Origin: Diphasiastrum complanatum
Taxonomy: Eukaryota > Streptophyta > Lycopodiopsida > Lycopodiales > Lycopodiaceae
Assembly (NCBI GenBank): GCA_029204225.1
Contig: CM055104.1
Coordinates: forward strand, 56,109,447 to 56,173,446
Length of the DNA stretch: 64,000 nt
Direction of reading: 5' to 3'
The notes beneath the pieces were generated by a model. That model saw only the letters and a list, made by a program, of their open reading frames with translations, searched no databases and was not told the DNA's origin. How positions within the stretch are numbered: position 1 is the stretch's first letter; each line of letters starts with the position of its first letter. Positions 20,756-32,530 of the stretch are shown piece by piece. Made by a program: the position numbers and the translations under genes.

Positions 20756-22564
20756 TTGGTCGAGGGTTGTGGAGAACCAGTCCATGTTGAAGAAATGCCA
20801 AACGTATACAATGGTGACATGATGTTTGAGCTTCCATCAAGTAGTGTATTTCCAATGGCTGGCATGCAAAGGACTCATGATTATCATCACTGGATACGTT
20901 ATGCAACCTCAACAATGCAAGGCTTTCCTAGCATCGTTAGACTGTCATCATGTGGGGGTTATTTTCAATGTGTGAACAACGACTGCTCTTATTTCATGTC
21001 TTTTCAAAAAAGAAATACAACACAGTTTCAAGAGTCATTGATGTCCAGATGTCCAATTGGATTGGTTCCAAAGGGAGTTGATAGTATGTGTTGTGGACAT
21101 TGTAATTTGCTTCCAAGCTATCGTAAATATTTCCTAGCCAAAATCTATTACTGTATTTCGACAGATACAAGATACACAAGAATGGCAATACACTTTGGTT
21201 ACCACGATCACGAGGTTGCAGTTGGGGTCTCCTCTTTGGACAATCACAGCATGGAGGCCATGGTCTTTGGGAAAGCCACACCATACATTCTTTGGATCGT
21301 CCAAAAGTAATTCAAAAAAAGATTGCAAAAGAATTGATCTCCAGTGACTTGCTATTGCTAATGGCGTAGACATCTCACATCATTCCAGAGAAATTGGACG
21401 ATCTCCTTTCAATCATGGAACCAGCCACAAACAATTGAAGGTGAGGTATATTCAATATTATTTTAGCTACAAATATACCATATAAAGAATGCTTGTTCAA
21501 TACTAACTAGAGCTCTGACTACATTGGCAGGCTGAAAAAATGGATCACTATGGCACGAAAAGAGCTTCGTATTGCAGATTTATCATATGACATTACAGCC
21601 TTGTTGTACTTGAAAGAACATCGTGCATATGAATATTTTCATGGTTCACTATATCCTAATCACTTGCACGACATCAAAGACAGATGTCACATGTTCAAAA
21701 TGTAGACAACAGGTCCAGCTTATGGTGTTGATCTTGTGTTGAAAATGCAACCATGGAGTGACCTTGAAAAGGCATGGTGTTGTTTCAATCACATTCACAG
21801 AGTAAAAGATTGGGTGACGATGGCAGCACATATCTATGACATACGGTTTGTCCAATCTTATGTTGCCATATTTTTTAATACTAAGTGTAAACTAAATATG
21901 GTTACTATTTTCTAACTGACTAACTCCTCTCCAAGAACCAATCCATGTAAATAATCACGATCTGCAATATGAAGCAAGAAGATGTCCATGCACAGGTGCT
22001 CTTTTGGACATTGTTGAAAAAGGTAATGTCTAAACACTTAGAAGGACATGTGAATCCAAGTCTACATCTAGGGTGTTGACCCTAAGAAGACAAATCTTTT
22101 CTAGTTTGCAAAAGAAGGATGAGAGTACTCAAGCATTTGTTTTGAGAATACATGGTAAAGTTTGGTGGTCATATGAGATTTTGTCAGATCTCATGGATCA
22201 AGGCTGGGATAGTAAAACAAATAATGACATAGAATGCAGGATTAAAAAGTCTTCAATGAACTTTCATTATCATATCGAAAAGCAAATGCTCAGTCTCACA
22301 TTTAGCTATCAGAGATACAAGAAAATTGAAGGTACATGGCTACCATTAGATCAAGACTTTGAACTAAATGGTCACACAAACCGAATGGAGATAAGCATTA
22401 TCTACAATGAGAAATATTTGACGATGGTTGAGGTGGAAGAGTATTGGAAGTTTGATTTTATCAAAACAGAACTCATGCTATTACAAACCAATCTACCAAC
22501 ATATTCTAGATTTATCATCAACGGAATACTCGTAAACTTTATGTTTATTGCCATTTCAAAATAG
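20756..22564 (+). pseudogene. Transposase-like gene, copy 2, with zinc-binding-type N-terminus
   Basis: 20756-21310 is open for 184 codons. It contains GGYFQCVNNDCSYF, CCGHCNLLP and RMAIHFGYHDHEVAVG. The Cys pairs and the H-x-G-x-H-x-H pattern suggest a metal-binding N-terminal domain. After stops, 21530-21850 carries LKEHRAYEYFHG, RCHMFKM, GVDLVLKM and NHIHRVKDWVTMAAHIYD, shared with copy 1. A last open stretch (22073-22564) begins with a copia gag scrap, then has WWSYEILSDLMDQGWD and many aromatic residues, ending at TAG 22562. Introns or frameshifts separate the parts. Probably a DNA transposon gene; a cellular zinc-finger gene is not excluded. Confidence 0.5.
22046..22150 (+). mobile_element. 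Copia gag scrap (family A) embedded in the transposase-like reading
   Basis: Reads ESKSTSRVLTLRRQIFSSLQ and then FVLRI, nearly identical to gag at 15428, 27313 and 45581. It is only about 105 bp, with no LTR near it. It is fused in frame to the following 130 codons. Confidence 0.75.
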
Positions 22565-22689
22565 AATAAAATAATTGAAAATGACATCATTTACAATTGC
22601 ACATTCACTAATATTTGTCATGTCACAAATGCGAAAAAAATAGGAGCTGATAACGTGCTGCACCATCATCAACAACGGGAGGCTAAAGC

Positions 22690-24378
22690 CTTGCCCTAGC
22701 CAGTATGCTCAGGATAATTTCTTGTCTAAATCTGTACACCTGGCTTGATGTGTACTCAGGAAGTGTAAACTGCAAGATAGAACATTCATATATTAGTAAT
22801 ATCTAAAACATCAACAAAATATAAAACTAATCATGATTCCAAAAATAAGAATAGACAGCATTAATTACCTTAGAAATAACAACATCTTCCTAAAGGTTGA
22901 ACCACTCAAAAAATAACTTTGCATTATATAATGTGTCTCACCCATAACTAAATGAATCATTTTGCTGGGGTGATTGCAAAAAAATTCAGCACACAAGAAA
23001 TCAATTATGAAACAAAATGAATTAGAATGAAACAAATACATTAGAATACTGATTTCAAAATGTTGTTAAGAAAGACAAAATTTACCTAACTAATGATCTA
23101 CCAGTCCACGAAATGGGAAACATCTGTTGGAATATATTTACTTAAATATGACAAGTATATATCTTATGCGTATTGTTAGCCGAGTTCATCTTGACACAAA
23201 AACCTTTAACAGTACTATCTATAGATCTCTTAATAGAGATCAGATTTAAACTCCAGTGAAAACTGCAAAATAAGATAGAAATTTCATTAGCTACAATTCT
23301 GAGAACTATTTCCATTGATAATGTCAATGATAAAGCACTAAACAGCAAAAAGCATTTAACATATCTTACTTGGTATGATAAGGGACGAGCAGGTATTTTG
23401 TTGCTGGTGTGAATCCACTAGTCAAACATTGTGACAATGTGTCGTTATTCTCCTTGCAGGCCTGAAGCAAAAAGTTTCTGAGCACCAGCAATTCATTGGA
23501 TGAATATCTTGCAATGTCATATTGCAAGAGTATAAGCCCATACTCTATCACATGTTCACTGATAGAAGCCCGTCTATTTTTAAGATCCAAACAATCGACA
23601 ACTCTATAATTTATATTAAAGTCAATTTCCTCTATTCTAAAACAAAAAGGAGTACCAATTATGTCTACAACATCGGCTATGTCCTTCTCAAATTTAAGAT
23701 AATCATCGAAATCTATATATGTATAAAGATTTGAAGGAGCGGGAGGAGGTGGATGAGTAGTATCTACAAGAATTACAGGAGTATCCAAAATCGATGTAGC
23801 TATATTTACAACCTTATCTAGAGCAGCATTATCTACAATTGCATTCGGGCTAGGCTTTGTAGAGTTGGTGGTACCTACCCTCCTTACTTTCTTCGAGGCT
23901 CTCTTGGGGGCTATCTGCTTCCTAGGATGCTTGGTAGGAAGATCAGTCCTATCTAGAGGAACAGGTCTGGGAGCAGCAGGCTAAGACACGTGTAACATGC
24001 AAAATCTCTCCCTCATTCTCATCAATAACTGAAAGTCCTTAGGCATTATGGTGACTCTCTTGGAATGAATAGCAAGCAAAAATGAATTTTCAAAAAAAAG
24101 ACTCATAAAGTCCTCAGCAGCTTCCTGAAGGCACTGGAGAGCAGAGGGTGTGAATCTAACAAGCTGACCAAGATCATTTCTATTTATGTGGCAGATGGCA
24201 CGGTAGAATGGAGCTCTAGGAATCAACAGAGCGGTTGATCTCTGATACTTACAAATTTCAGAGAGCCACCTGCTGCGGTACGTCTTCTAGATCTAGCTGG
24301 AGGTGTAATGGCAACCGTAGGAGCTGAGGACGAGCCAGTAGAGAGGAAATTCCTCCTTGTCTGCTTTCTCCTATCCAT
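22690..24378 (-). pseudogene. Centromere-type histone H3-like protein with C-terminal extension (frameshift and stop)
   Basis: ATG at 24378 (minus) opens an H3-like tail, MDRRKQTRRN. A frameshift near 24275-24290 leads to LSEICKYQRSTALLIPRAPF, then RFTPSALQCLQEAAEDF and LAIHSKRVTIMPKDFQL, the complete histone fold of H3. Loop 1 is one residue longer than in canonical H3, and EAAEDF plus KDFQL resemble plant CENH3. After MRMRERF a single TAG (near 23982) precedes about 200 further in-frame codons. These start with a basic stretch, PRKQIAPKRASKK, recalling H3 residues 16-28, and run to a donor AA|GTAAGA at 23370. Probable further exons lie at 23086-23123, about 22875-22965 and about 22690-22755, all with stops. 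The extension is not recognised. It is convergent with the transposase-like gene. Confidence 0.6.
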
Positions 24379-24687
24379 GGAAGTATACTCGGAGATATCA
24401 CACTTGTGCTTGACGACGAGGATAAGAAGGGAAGGATTATGAAGCTCTCGTAGAGGAGTGATATGTACAGAACTTAATCACTCTAATCTTAGATTTACAT
24501 AGAGTGACCATGCTTACTGGATGATACTTGACATATATCAAAAACAGAATACACAGTGTGTAATACACATAAGTCTGGTGCTAGTAAGCAATCAAGACGA
24601 ATTACAGACGGCAACTCTGTCTGTGTGCGAGAAGAGCTCTGTGTCTAGGATCAAAAGATCCAATTGTCCGCTAGTGAAATGAGACTA
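24379..24687. other. No gene recognised
   Basis: Could contain the promoter of the H3-like gene on the minus strand. Nothing specific is visible. Confidence 0.25.
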
Positions 24688-25310
24688 TTACTTGTGAGAC
24701 AACCGTGTTTCTCCCACACCAACGCACTGCATGGATTCACATGCAGTGCTTGAAGAAATCAGAGAAAGATCAATATAGATGACTCTTGTTATCTTTACTG
24801 GGATGTCTTCAACTACACCTTTAGATTTCACACAAGACTGATCCACTAATTTGATGGCAAATCTCGCTGGCTTCAGTCCTTGCAATCTACATTTTTGATA
24901 TAACGTAGTGGAGATCAAGTTAACACCAGATCCTCCATCTATTTCTGCAATTTCGTCCTCGTACCTCTTGTGTTTGATCGGCAGAGTGATGTTGTGTTGG
25001 TCACTCTCTCATGTTGCTCCAATGTGAAGGACATTGCTAGTTCCTTCATAGCCCGCACAATATAAGGGCTCCTTGGTAGTTTTTTCAGCTTTCGATTTAA
25101 TCTAATATGCTAGGATGCTCTTTGCTTGAGGTGCAATCCGTAGGAACTCTCGAAGGGATAAGTTCATATGGCTCAGTTGTTGAGGTTTGTTCATAAGGGT
25201 GAGCCTATTGATGATGCTAGTATTTTTGTGACTAGAGGTTCTGGAGAAATTTTCTTGGCTCGTGCAGCTTCCTCTACATGTGCCCCCTACTTGCAAGAAG
25301 GTAGGACTGA
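24688..25310 (-). pseudogene. Ty3/gypsy gag-protease fragment
   Basis: Minus-strand reading: LREFLRIAPQAKSILAY, a stop, then KTTKEPYIVRAMKELAM. The retroviral-type protease EIDGGSGVNLISTTLYQKC follows (active site Asp-Gly-Gly instead of Asp-Ser/Thr-Gly), then LKPARFAIKLVDQS and KGVVEDIPVKI. This is the gag-linker-protease order of plant gypsy elements. Several stops and frameshifts are present, and RT does not follow. DGG-type protease motifs occur in some plant gypsy elements. Confidence 0.75.
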
Positions 25311-25389
25311 AATCCTACCCCTTCAAAAGAAACACAATCTAATCTATGGTGCACAAAGAAGCACACTCCACCACCACCACCACTTTGAC

Positions 25390-25602
25390 TTTTGACTAAT
25401 TACAAAACTTAGCAAACTTAAGTTAACTTAAACTTTGGCCTTTTAACATTATTTTAATTACATGGCCCAAAGTCTAGTTTATTCAAAATAAATTATTTAC
25501 AAGTGCTCATTGGGCTATGGGCTTATACATGCGGGAAGCCATGACCCTCGCAACTTAATTCTAATTCGGTCATTTATTTATGTGCAAAAAATACCCACAA
25601 TA
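25390..25602 (-). repeat. Family E LTR fragment (inverted)
   Basis: On the minus strand it begins TATTGTGGGTATTTTTTGCA and contains TATAAGCCCATAGCCCAATG and GAGCAC. These match 12973 and 28057 in the same order. About 210 bp remain. Confidence 0.7.
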
Positions 25603-25807
25603 TGGATGTCCATGATTTTACTACTTTTTTTTTTGGTATTGCTCTCTATTTACATCATCATGTTCTTGATTTTGCTTCTCTTATTTGCTAATGACTTTGT
25701 TTAGGAGGGCAGTTAGCCATTCCTTTTGGAAGGTGCTAACTACCCTTAATAAAAGAATTGTTAGCTTGATTTTATGTCAATCAGTTAGTTAGTTAGTTAG
25801 TTAGTCA

Positions 25808-25974
<167 letters not shown>

Positions 25975-26042
25975 ATGCTCGCCAAGCCAAGATCCTTCAT
26001 GGCCCTCATTCTTGTACAACTCTAGTTTTTTGAGGGATTTAG

Positions 26043-26338
26043 TGTGAAAGATTTCAACTAGTTTAGTCAAATTTAATACATTTGTTTATTTGGCAATTGA
26101 GGCCAATTTCATATTAGACTTAGAGTTTTTCAAAATTATATTAGTCTAGAAGCATGAAAATAAACACTTTTGGAAAGTGTGGAAAAGTGTAGTACACAAG
26201 TTTTAGAGGTTCAAGTTTGAATGTGGAGACATTTGAATCTAGTCCACATTAATGTGAGGGTTTTTGTTATGGAAAGAAACCAAACTCATTAAGGAGTCAT
26301 GGATCTGTTATATATAGTTGTACACACATGTGAAGAAT

Positions 26339-26433
<95 letters not shown>

Positions 26434-26740
26434 TCACTTCATGCTTATACATGAGTTCTCTTTGATTGATCTATCCATTGGTGCACTATATTTGTGAATC
26501 TTGCAATTTTGTGTGTAGAATGCTCATTTTATGCTATATTCGGATCCACACATGTGAAATATAGTAGCTTATTTTTTTTGTACAGATAGCAGCTTCATTT
26601 CATGTTTTGATTGATGTTTGATCAAGATCTATTAGAGTTTGCATCTCATTCATAGAGTAGATGTTGTTTCTTCTACATTGGCAAGATTGGTGATTTGTTG
26701 TCTTTCTAACACAAGATCATTTTATCTGAAACTATTCACA
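26043..26740 (+). repeat. Copia LTR, family A copy 2, with expanded CT tract
   Basis: Starts TGTGAAAGATTTCAACTAG and ends ACTATTCACA, directly followed by a perfect PBS at 26741. About 698 bp, against about 650 for the others. The difference is mainly a (TC)n tract at 26339-26430, where the other copies have a short CT-rich stretch. It is the 5' LTR for gag at 27313. Confidence 0.88.
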
Positions 26741-26752
26741 TGGTATCAGAGC
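26741..26752 (+). promoter_or_regulatory. Primer-binding site (initiator-Met tRNA)
   Basis: TGGTATCAGAGC directly after the CA end of the LTR. A leader of about 560 bp without a frame follows up to the gag ATG. Confidence 0.88.
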
Positions 26753-27312
26753 TTGTGTTTCAGATTATGAAGGAAGCAATCACATCTATCAATGATTTGG
26801 AGGAGATGTCAATGCTAGAGCATGCTAGATTGACTTCTACTCAAAAATTGAGTTCTTTGCACATGTAGATTGGATCTTTTGTAGATCAAAACTCAAATTA
26901 GGTTTATATACTTGATAATTCCAATTTCACACTTCGCATACTGGATCTGGCTTATTTTTATTAGAAAAGCCTAAGTGGTGGCTACAAGATTGCATATAGA
27001 ATTTGAAATATTCATTTTTTTTGTGATTTTGTCAAAACCCTAATTTTGATTGGATCTCTAGTTCGTGAGGATACTGAACTTCATTTGAGTGTGTTTCAAT
27101 CTTAGAAAGTGGCAAGAGTCATTAGATTGAGGATAGATCATAGGTTGATCAAGATTTCACTATCATATGTGTTGATTTGTTAGATATAAGTGCTAGAAGA
27201 GAATTGAGAGGTTCCATATTTTTGTGATTTCTATTTTAAAGCATTTTTTTGTTATTCAAATAGTGCTTTGTGCATGGAAACAGGTTGGAAGAGAGGATCA
27301 GGTCATTGCTAC

Positions 27313-27912
27313 ATGGCTACATCAAGTGGATTCATGTTGGAAGGCAATGATAGGCTTACCTCAAGTAACTATTCATTGTGGAAAGTGAGGATGGAATCAC
27401 TTCTTGAGACTGTAGGTTTGGAAGAGAGGCCATCAATAAACAAGATCAAGGGGGTATGACAAGAGGGCCAAAAGAGGTCTACATATGATTAAGATGAATG
27501 TTACCAATGAACTTCTCAAGGAAGTTGGTAAGTGTACTTTATCAAGTGAGGCTTGGGAGGCTTTGAAGAAGCTTTATGAATACAAGTCTACATCTAGAGT
27601 GTTGACTCTAAGAAGACAAATCTTTCAAAGTTTGCAAAAGAGTGAATAGGGCCCAAATACTTTTGTTTTGAGAGTAAAAGCTTTGATTGATAAGTTAGCT
27701 TGCATTGATGAGAGCATTAAGGAAGGAGAGCTTGTTCAAGTTATTCTTAATGGTTTGTTGGATGCTCATGCTAACATTGTAGAAAGTCTTTCTATTCAAA
27801 GAACTTTGCCAAGTTTGATGGATCTTCAAGAGATCTTGATCCATGAAGAATATAGGCTTCAAGCAACAGGTGGATCTTCATCAACATCTCAAGTTGGAGA
27901 GGTGGCCCAATG
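27313..27912 (+). pseudogene. Copia gag, family A copy 2 (truncated)
   Basis: ATG at 27313 gives SSGFMLEGNDRLTSSNYSLW and KVRMESLLE. A deletion and frameshift near 27415-27455 precede MIKMNVTNELLKEVGKC and LTLRRQIFQSLQK, then an in-frame TAG. The capsid ends DELACIDE-like and VILNGLLDAHANIV, LMDLQEILIHEEYRLQ. It breaks at 27912 where family E LTR DNA begins, so the zinc knuckle and pol are missing. Confidence 0.85.
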
Positions 27913-28056
27913 AAGTGGCCAATGAGAGTGAAGGAGGCTCACCTCTAAAATCTATAAGAGGGAGCCATTTCCTTTGTATTGTATCATCTTCCATTCTCAT
28001 TCTAATAAAACTCTCTTGGTTTCTCCATCTCCATCTCTCTCGCTCTCTCTTCTCTC
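27913..28056 (+). repeat. Piece of a family E LTR joined to copia gag
   Basis: Matches the middle of the LTR at 13338-13460 (GAAGTGGCCAATG, GGCTCACCTCTAAAATC, TGTATCATCTTCCATTC). It is an illegitimate junction or an older nested insertion. Confidence 0.65.
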
Positions 28057-28798
28057 TGTTGGAGGTATTCCCAACAAAGTGTAAATAAATAAAATCATCC
28101 AAGAAAATGTGGCGCGAGGGCATGGCATCTTGCGTGTATAAGCCCATGGCCCAATGAGCACGCAAGTGAAGTTGTAAATAAAATAATAGACTTGGGCCCT
28201 TTGTAATTAAAATAAAACTTGAGGCCCAAAATCAATTCTAAACTTAGAGTTTACTTTTTAGAATTGGGTCCAATTTTGGACTCACATGAATCTTGTGATT
28301 TCCAATGTACTTTTTGTGGACCCTTGGATCAAGTTGGGTCCAAGATGAATGGATAGGATCAATGTGAATATTAGCCAATAGGATTGAGGGGCAAGGGCCT
28401 TTCCCATTTTATAAAAAGGCAACATTTGTACACTATTTTCATGCTTAATAGAGAGGAGGAGACTCTATCATTTTGAGAGCTCAAGCATCCTCATTTGCTA
28501 ATCAATCTTGCTTATGCTATTGTTGTGATTGCTTGTCATTTTCGTTTCCCATGCTTTTTGGTTATGCTAGTTAAGGTTTTTCCATAAGCAATGACATTGA
28601 GCATTTGAGCTAACCTCCATCTCATCTCTCTCTCTTTCCCTCTTCTCTTCTCTCTTCCTCTCCTTTTCTATCCCTTTCCTTCACCCAAATCATGATGGAT
28701 GTTAGAGTAGAGAAGTAGAGTTAAGGGAGAGTAGTGTTAGTGGTGAATAGAGTTAGGGAGGAAGTAGGAAACTAACTAGAATTAGCATCTATGCATAG
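28057..28798 (+). repeat. Family E LTR, left part
   Basis: Begins TGTTGGAGGTATTCCC. It shares TATAAGCCCATGGCCCAATG with 12973 and 25602. It is interrupted at 28798 by a solo copia LTR and resumes at 29449 with GTTAGGTACCTATCCAGTG. It probably belongs to the gypsy element whose gag starts at 30824. Confidence 0.6.
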
Positions 28799-29448
28799 TG
28801 TGAAAGATTCAACTAGTTTCATCACATTTTGCAATATTTTCATATTTGGCATATTGAGGCCAAAACTTGTTTTAGACTTAGAGGTTGACTTTTCAAAGTT
28901 CATTAGTCTAAATTTCATTTGAATAAACACTTTTTGAAAGTGTGGGAAAGATAGAATGCGAGTTTGAGAAGATTCAATTTGAATAAGTTGGGTACATTGA
29001 ATCTAGACCCAAAATCAGTAGGGTTAGCATTTTGGTGGGAAAGCCAAGTGGCCAAATAGGATTTGGACCTGTTATAAAGGGATGTAACTCGTGGAGAGAG
29101 TTATCTTCTCTCTTCTCTATCTCATTTCATGCTTATACATGGTTTTCTTGGGTTCTACTATCCATTGGTGCACTATCTTGGTGATTGCTTGCAATTCTAT
29201 GTGTAGAATGATCTATATTTGTTATTTTTGGATTCACACGTGTGAAATACAGTAGCTTGATGGTTTTCTACGGACAGCAACAGTACATAATCATTTCATT
29301 CAAGTTTGATCAACTTCTATTAGTGTTTGCATCTCAAATTGTGTGTAGATGCTGATTTTTTTACATTAGTGAGATTGGTAGTGTATTTCTCTTTCTAACC
29401 AAAGATCATTCAAGTAGATTGGATCTTAAGGATCTGAAATCTTTCACA
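28799..29448 (+). mobile_element. Solo copia LTR (family A copy 3) with 5-bp target duplication
   Basis: Begins TGTGAAAGAT and ends ATCTTTCACA, a perfect 10-bp terminal inverted repeat. CATAG flanks it on both sides (28794-28798 and 29449-29453), the expected 5-bp target-site duplication. No internal sequence follows, so it arose by recombination between the two LTRs of a full element. It splits a family E LTR and is therefore younger than that. Confidence 0.95.
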
Positions 29449-29819
29449 CATAGTTAGGTACCTATCCAGTGATCTAACCCTTGTTGACAAGCAGGAGGGC
29501 TATACTATGCAAGATCTTCGACCCTACAGTTGCCGGGGATAGGTTTCCACTAACTAGTTTAGCTACATTTTAGCTATTTTCTTGCTTTTTAGAGTAGTTT
29601 TAGGTAGATTTTTGGGTGTTTAGAGTTAGTTTTCTGTATTTTTTTTGTGTTTGGACTATTCACAGCTAGCGGAGGAGGTGTGAGAGGGTAGAGGAGGCCT
29701 TGAACAGCCTCTAAGGGCTTGAAACCCAAACCAACCAGCCAAAAAATCCAAAAAACACACCAATCTGCAATTTTGGAGGGAAAAAGAGCCTAAAATCTCA
29801 TCAGATTTTTATATCTCCA

Positions 29820-30680
29820 TAACCAGTGTGAATTAACTCTTGCATGACTGGTAGCAGCTCCAGGGTACTGTCCCAGACCTGCATAGAAGCCTGCGAGAGT
29901 TAGTTCCAAGTAGATTGTAAAAATCAGAGAAAAATCATAAAAATTCAAAAAACCCTTGAAAAAATTCAAATCTCTATAAGAACTCTCGCAGAGCTCTCTG
30001 AAGTTCCATCTCAGTGAGACTAGGACGCAAAGAAACTTGTGAGAGTTAGTTTGATGTCTAAGTGCCTGTGCGAGAGTTCTCAATGAAAAAAAGACGAGAA
30101 AGTACTAGTGAACCCTCGTAGACAGCAAAATTTTCAGTTCCAATGGTCAAGAACTTTCACAGAGGATTCTGAAGTTCCATCTCAGTGAGACCAGGACACA
30201 TAAGAGCTTGCGAGAGTTAGTTTGATTCCAGTGAGCAGAAAATTAGGTTTAATTGCTAAAAAATCACTAAAAAGTGAAGATCCAACAAATCCTTCCATTA
30301 AGAACTCTCGCAAACCCTCTCAGTCTATTCAGAATGTCAGTTTACATCAGTGATGAAGCCTACGAGAGTTAGTTTTGAGATTTGGTGAAGATCAAACCAA
30401 AAACGTGGTTTTGAATCCTCGTAGACAGTGAAATTTTCACTTCTTGCGAGAGTTGACTCTCGCAGAGAATTCTATAGTGAGATCTAACCCAGATCTAGCT
30501 ACAATGAGCCTTGGGAGAGTTACTTCCCAAAGATCAGAGAGATATCAGGTTTTTTATCTACAAAAACAGCTAAAGAACCCTCGCACATTTAACTCTCGCA
30601 CAAGAGAACCCTTGCAGACCATATCAATGGAAAGATCTGCATCAGATCTAGCTACTGTCAAAATCTTAGGTCAATCAGTG
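29820..30680 (+). repeat. Gypsy leader with decayed tandem repeats
   Basis: The words GAAGTTCCATCTCAGTGAGA, GAACTCTCGCAGA and GCGAGAGTTAGTT recur around 29870, 30000, 30170, 30310, 30460 and 30600. The spacing is roughly 130-170 bp. Blocks of the same kind occur at 13980-14190 and weakly at 34130-34500. It precedes gag at 30824 and makes no protein. Confidence 0.65.
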
Positions 30681-30823
30681 CAAGGAGTAAAAAGTCATCA
30701 AGGGAAAACCACCGTAAAAGGCCTAAAATTCACTTCCGGCCGATCAGATTGATCAGATCCTTGAGTTCCAGACAACATCCTACTATATAAGCAAGGTCAA
30801 ATCACTTTGGAACCCACCATCGG

Positions 30824-32530
30824 ATGAATCTGAAATCGGGACGATCAATAGCACGAAGGATAGCAAATCAAGCACCACACCTTCCTAGATTAGCAGCCAT
30901 GCAACAAGAGGCAGAACCGGAACCAACACTAATGGATCCAGTGGGCCAACCCATACATGTCGCTCCCTTGCAAGTAGTCCGGAGAGCACCGCGGATGGAA
31001 ATACCAAAATACGACCCATCCGATTCCTCCAGATCTACGAGCAAGCTTGTGAAATCTACGGCGAACGGACACTGCAGAGAAGCTGATGTTGTTCCCCATG
31101 TCTTATTGGTAGTGGCTTAGGATTGGTTTTTCAACCTGTCAGAGAAAGAAAAATCTACCTGAGAAGCGGTTAAAGCGGCTCTTAATACGTGCTTTGAACC
31201 AAGAAAGTTTCTGGAAGACCCGTTCCTCCTGCTGAGCAAAGTCAAGATGGGAAAACGAGAAAGGGTCAGGGACTATATTGAGCGGGCCAAACACTTACGA
31301 TCCGAGTGTAGTGCAGCCCTAACTCCCGATCATGCAGTGATCATGTGGTTCCTAGCCGGACTACCACGAAGCATCAAAAGAGAACTGAAATGACTAGAGC
31401 AGTACGCTACTCTACAAGAAGCTATGGAAGATGCCATCAGGGAAGAGGATGAGGGATCTGACGATGAATATCCATCCACCCACACCCCTACTCCCTCGTT
31501 GGCATCATCATCATCAATCGCATCTACTCTATCCACAGAACTGCTATTGGAGCAAATGACGAAATTACACAAATAGCAGATGGAACAACTTATGGCGCAG
31601 TTTGACCAGAAACTGAAGGCCTTATAGGGAGCTATAGCAGTAACGCCACATTAATCGAAACCAAACCAGCTGCAGTATCCAAGATGAAAAAATGTATGGT
31701 GTTCAGTGTGCACACAAAACCATACAACGAACGAGTGTCCAGTCCTAAAGCAAAATCTGAGACTGACACATAGATTCTGCCATCTGTGCAATGCAACATC
31801 GCACAATACGGCATTTTGCTCGTTCAACCCCCGGATTGTTCAACAGAAGAGAAGTCCTTATCAGACTTCTTATCCTTACCATCAAGGGGCACCCAACGCG
31901 GCACCAAGGTACGGTGCACCAAATCACCTACAGCGTATGGCCTTACCTGCTCTACCAGGGCCAGTCAATCAAGAAGTGGCCCATGTAAACCTGACAGTAG
32001 CGGAACCAGAGATGCAAATGCCACCTCAACTTGAGCAGTAGCAATGGTACAGATCGGATGAACCATTTATGGATCCTGCCATAAATGAATATTTTGCGGC
32101 CTATGCAGCTCAAACTCAGCGTCAAGGCGGAAGAAATTACGGCTGCTACGGATGCGGCGAAGGACACAGAATTGCGGAATTGCGAAGGACACAAAATTGC
32201 GGACAATATACATCCTTCTACTGAGAATGCGGTTATGGGCATTGTTACAAGAATTGTCCATTTAAACCTGGAACAAGTGCACCTCTTAACTCCATTGCAA
32301 TACAACAACCAACAATTCCAGCAGGGATGCCATCGGAAGGACGACAATTCCATGCTCATGTGTTAGCTGTTACGCGAGCACTGAAGAGGAAGGAAGTGGC
32401 TCCCTCACTACCACCATCAGTCACTGACGACCAACCCTCAACTTCCGTGCCATATCCAAATGTGAGGGAAGAAAGAAGGCAGTACCAAAAAATAAGACAC
32501 TGGGTACAGAAAGCACAAGTGGATGAAAAA
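30824..32530 (+). pseudogene. Ty3/gypsy gag with two zinc knuckles (frameshifted)
   Basis: Starts at ATG 30824 and reads RRAPRMEIPKYDPSD. A frameshift near 31035 leads into a second frame with KRERVRDYIERAKHLRSEC and WFLAGLPRSIKREL, the gypsy capsid. Two nucleocapsid knuckles follow near 31700-31800: CSVCTQNHTTNEC and CHLCNATSHNTAFC (Cys-Cys-His-Cys). Cys-rich remnants with CYGCGEGH and GYGHCYKNC lie near 32130-32265. The Pro-rich linker ends near 32530. Several stops are present. Protease and reverse transcriptase should come next but are deleted. Confidence 0.8.
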
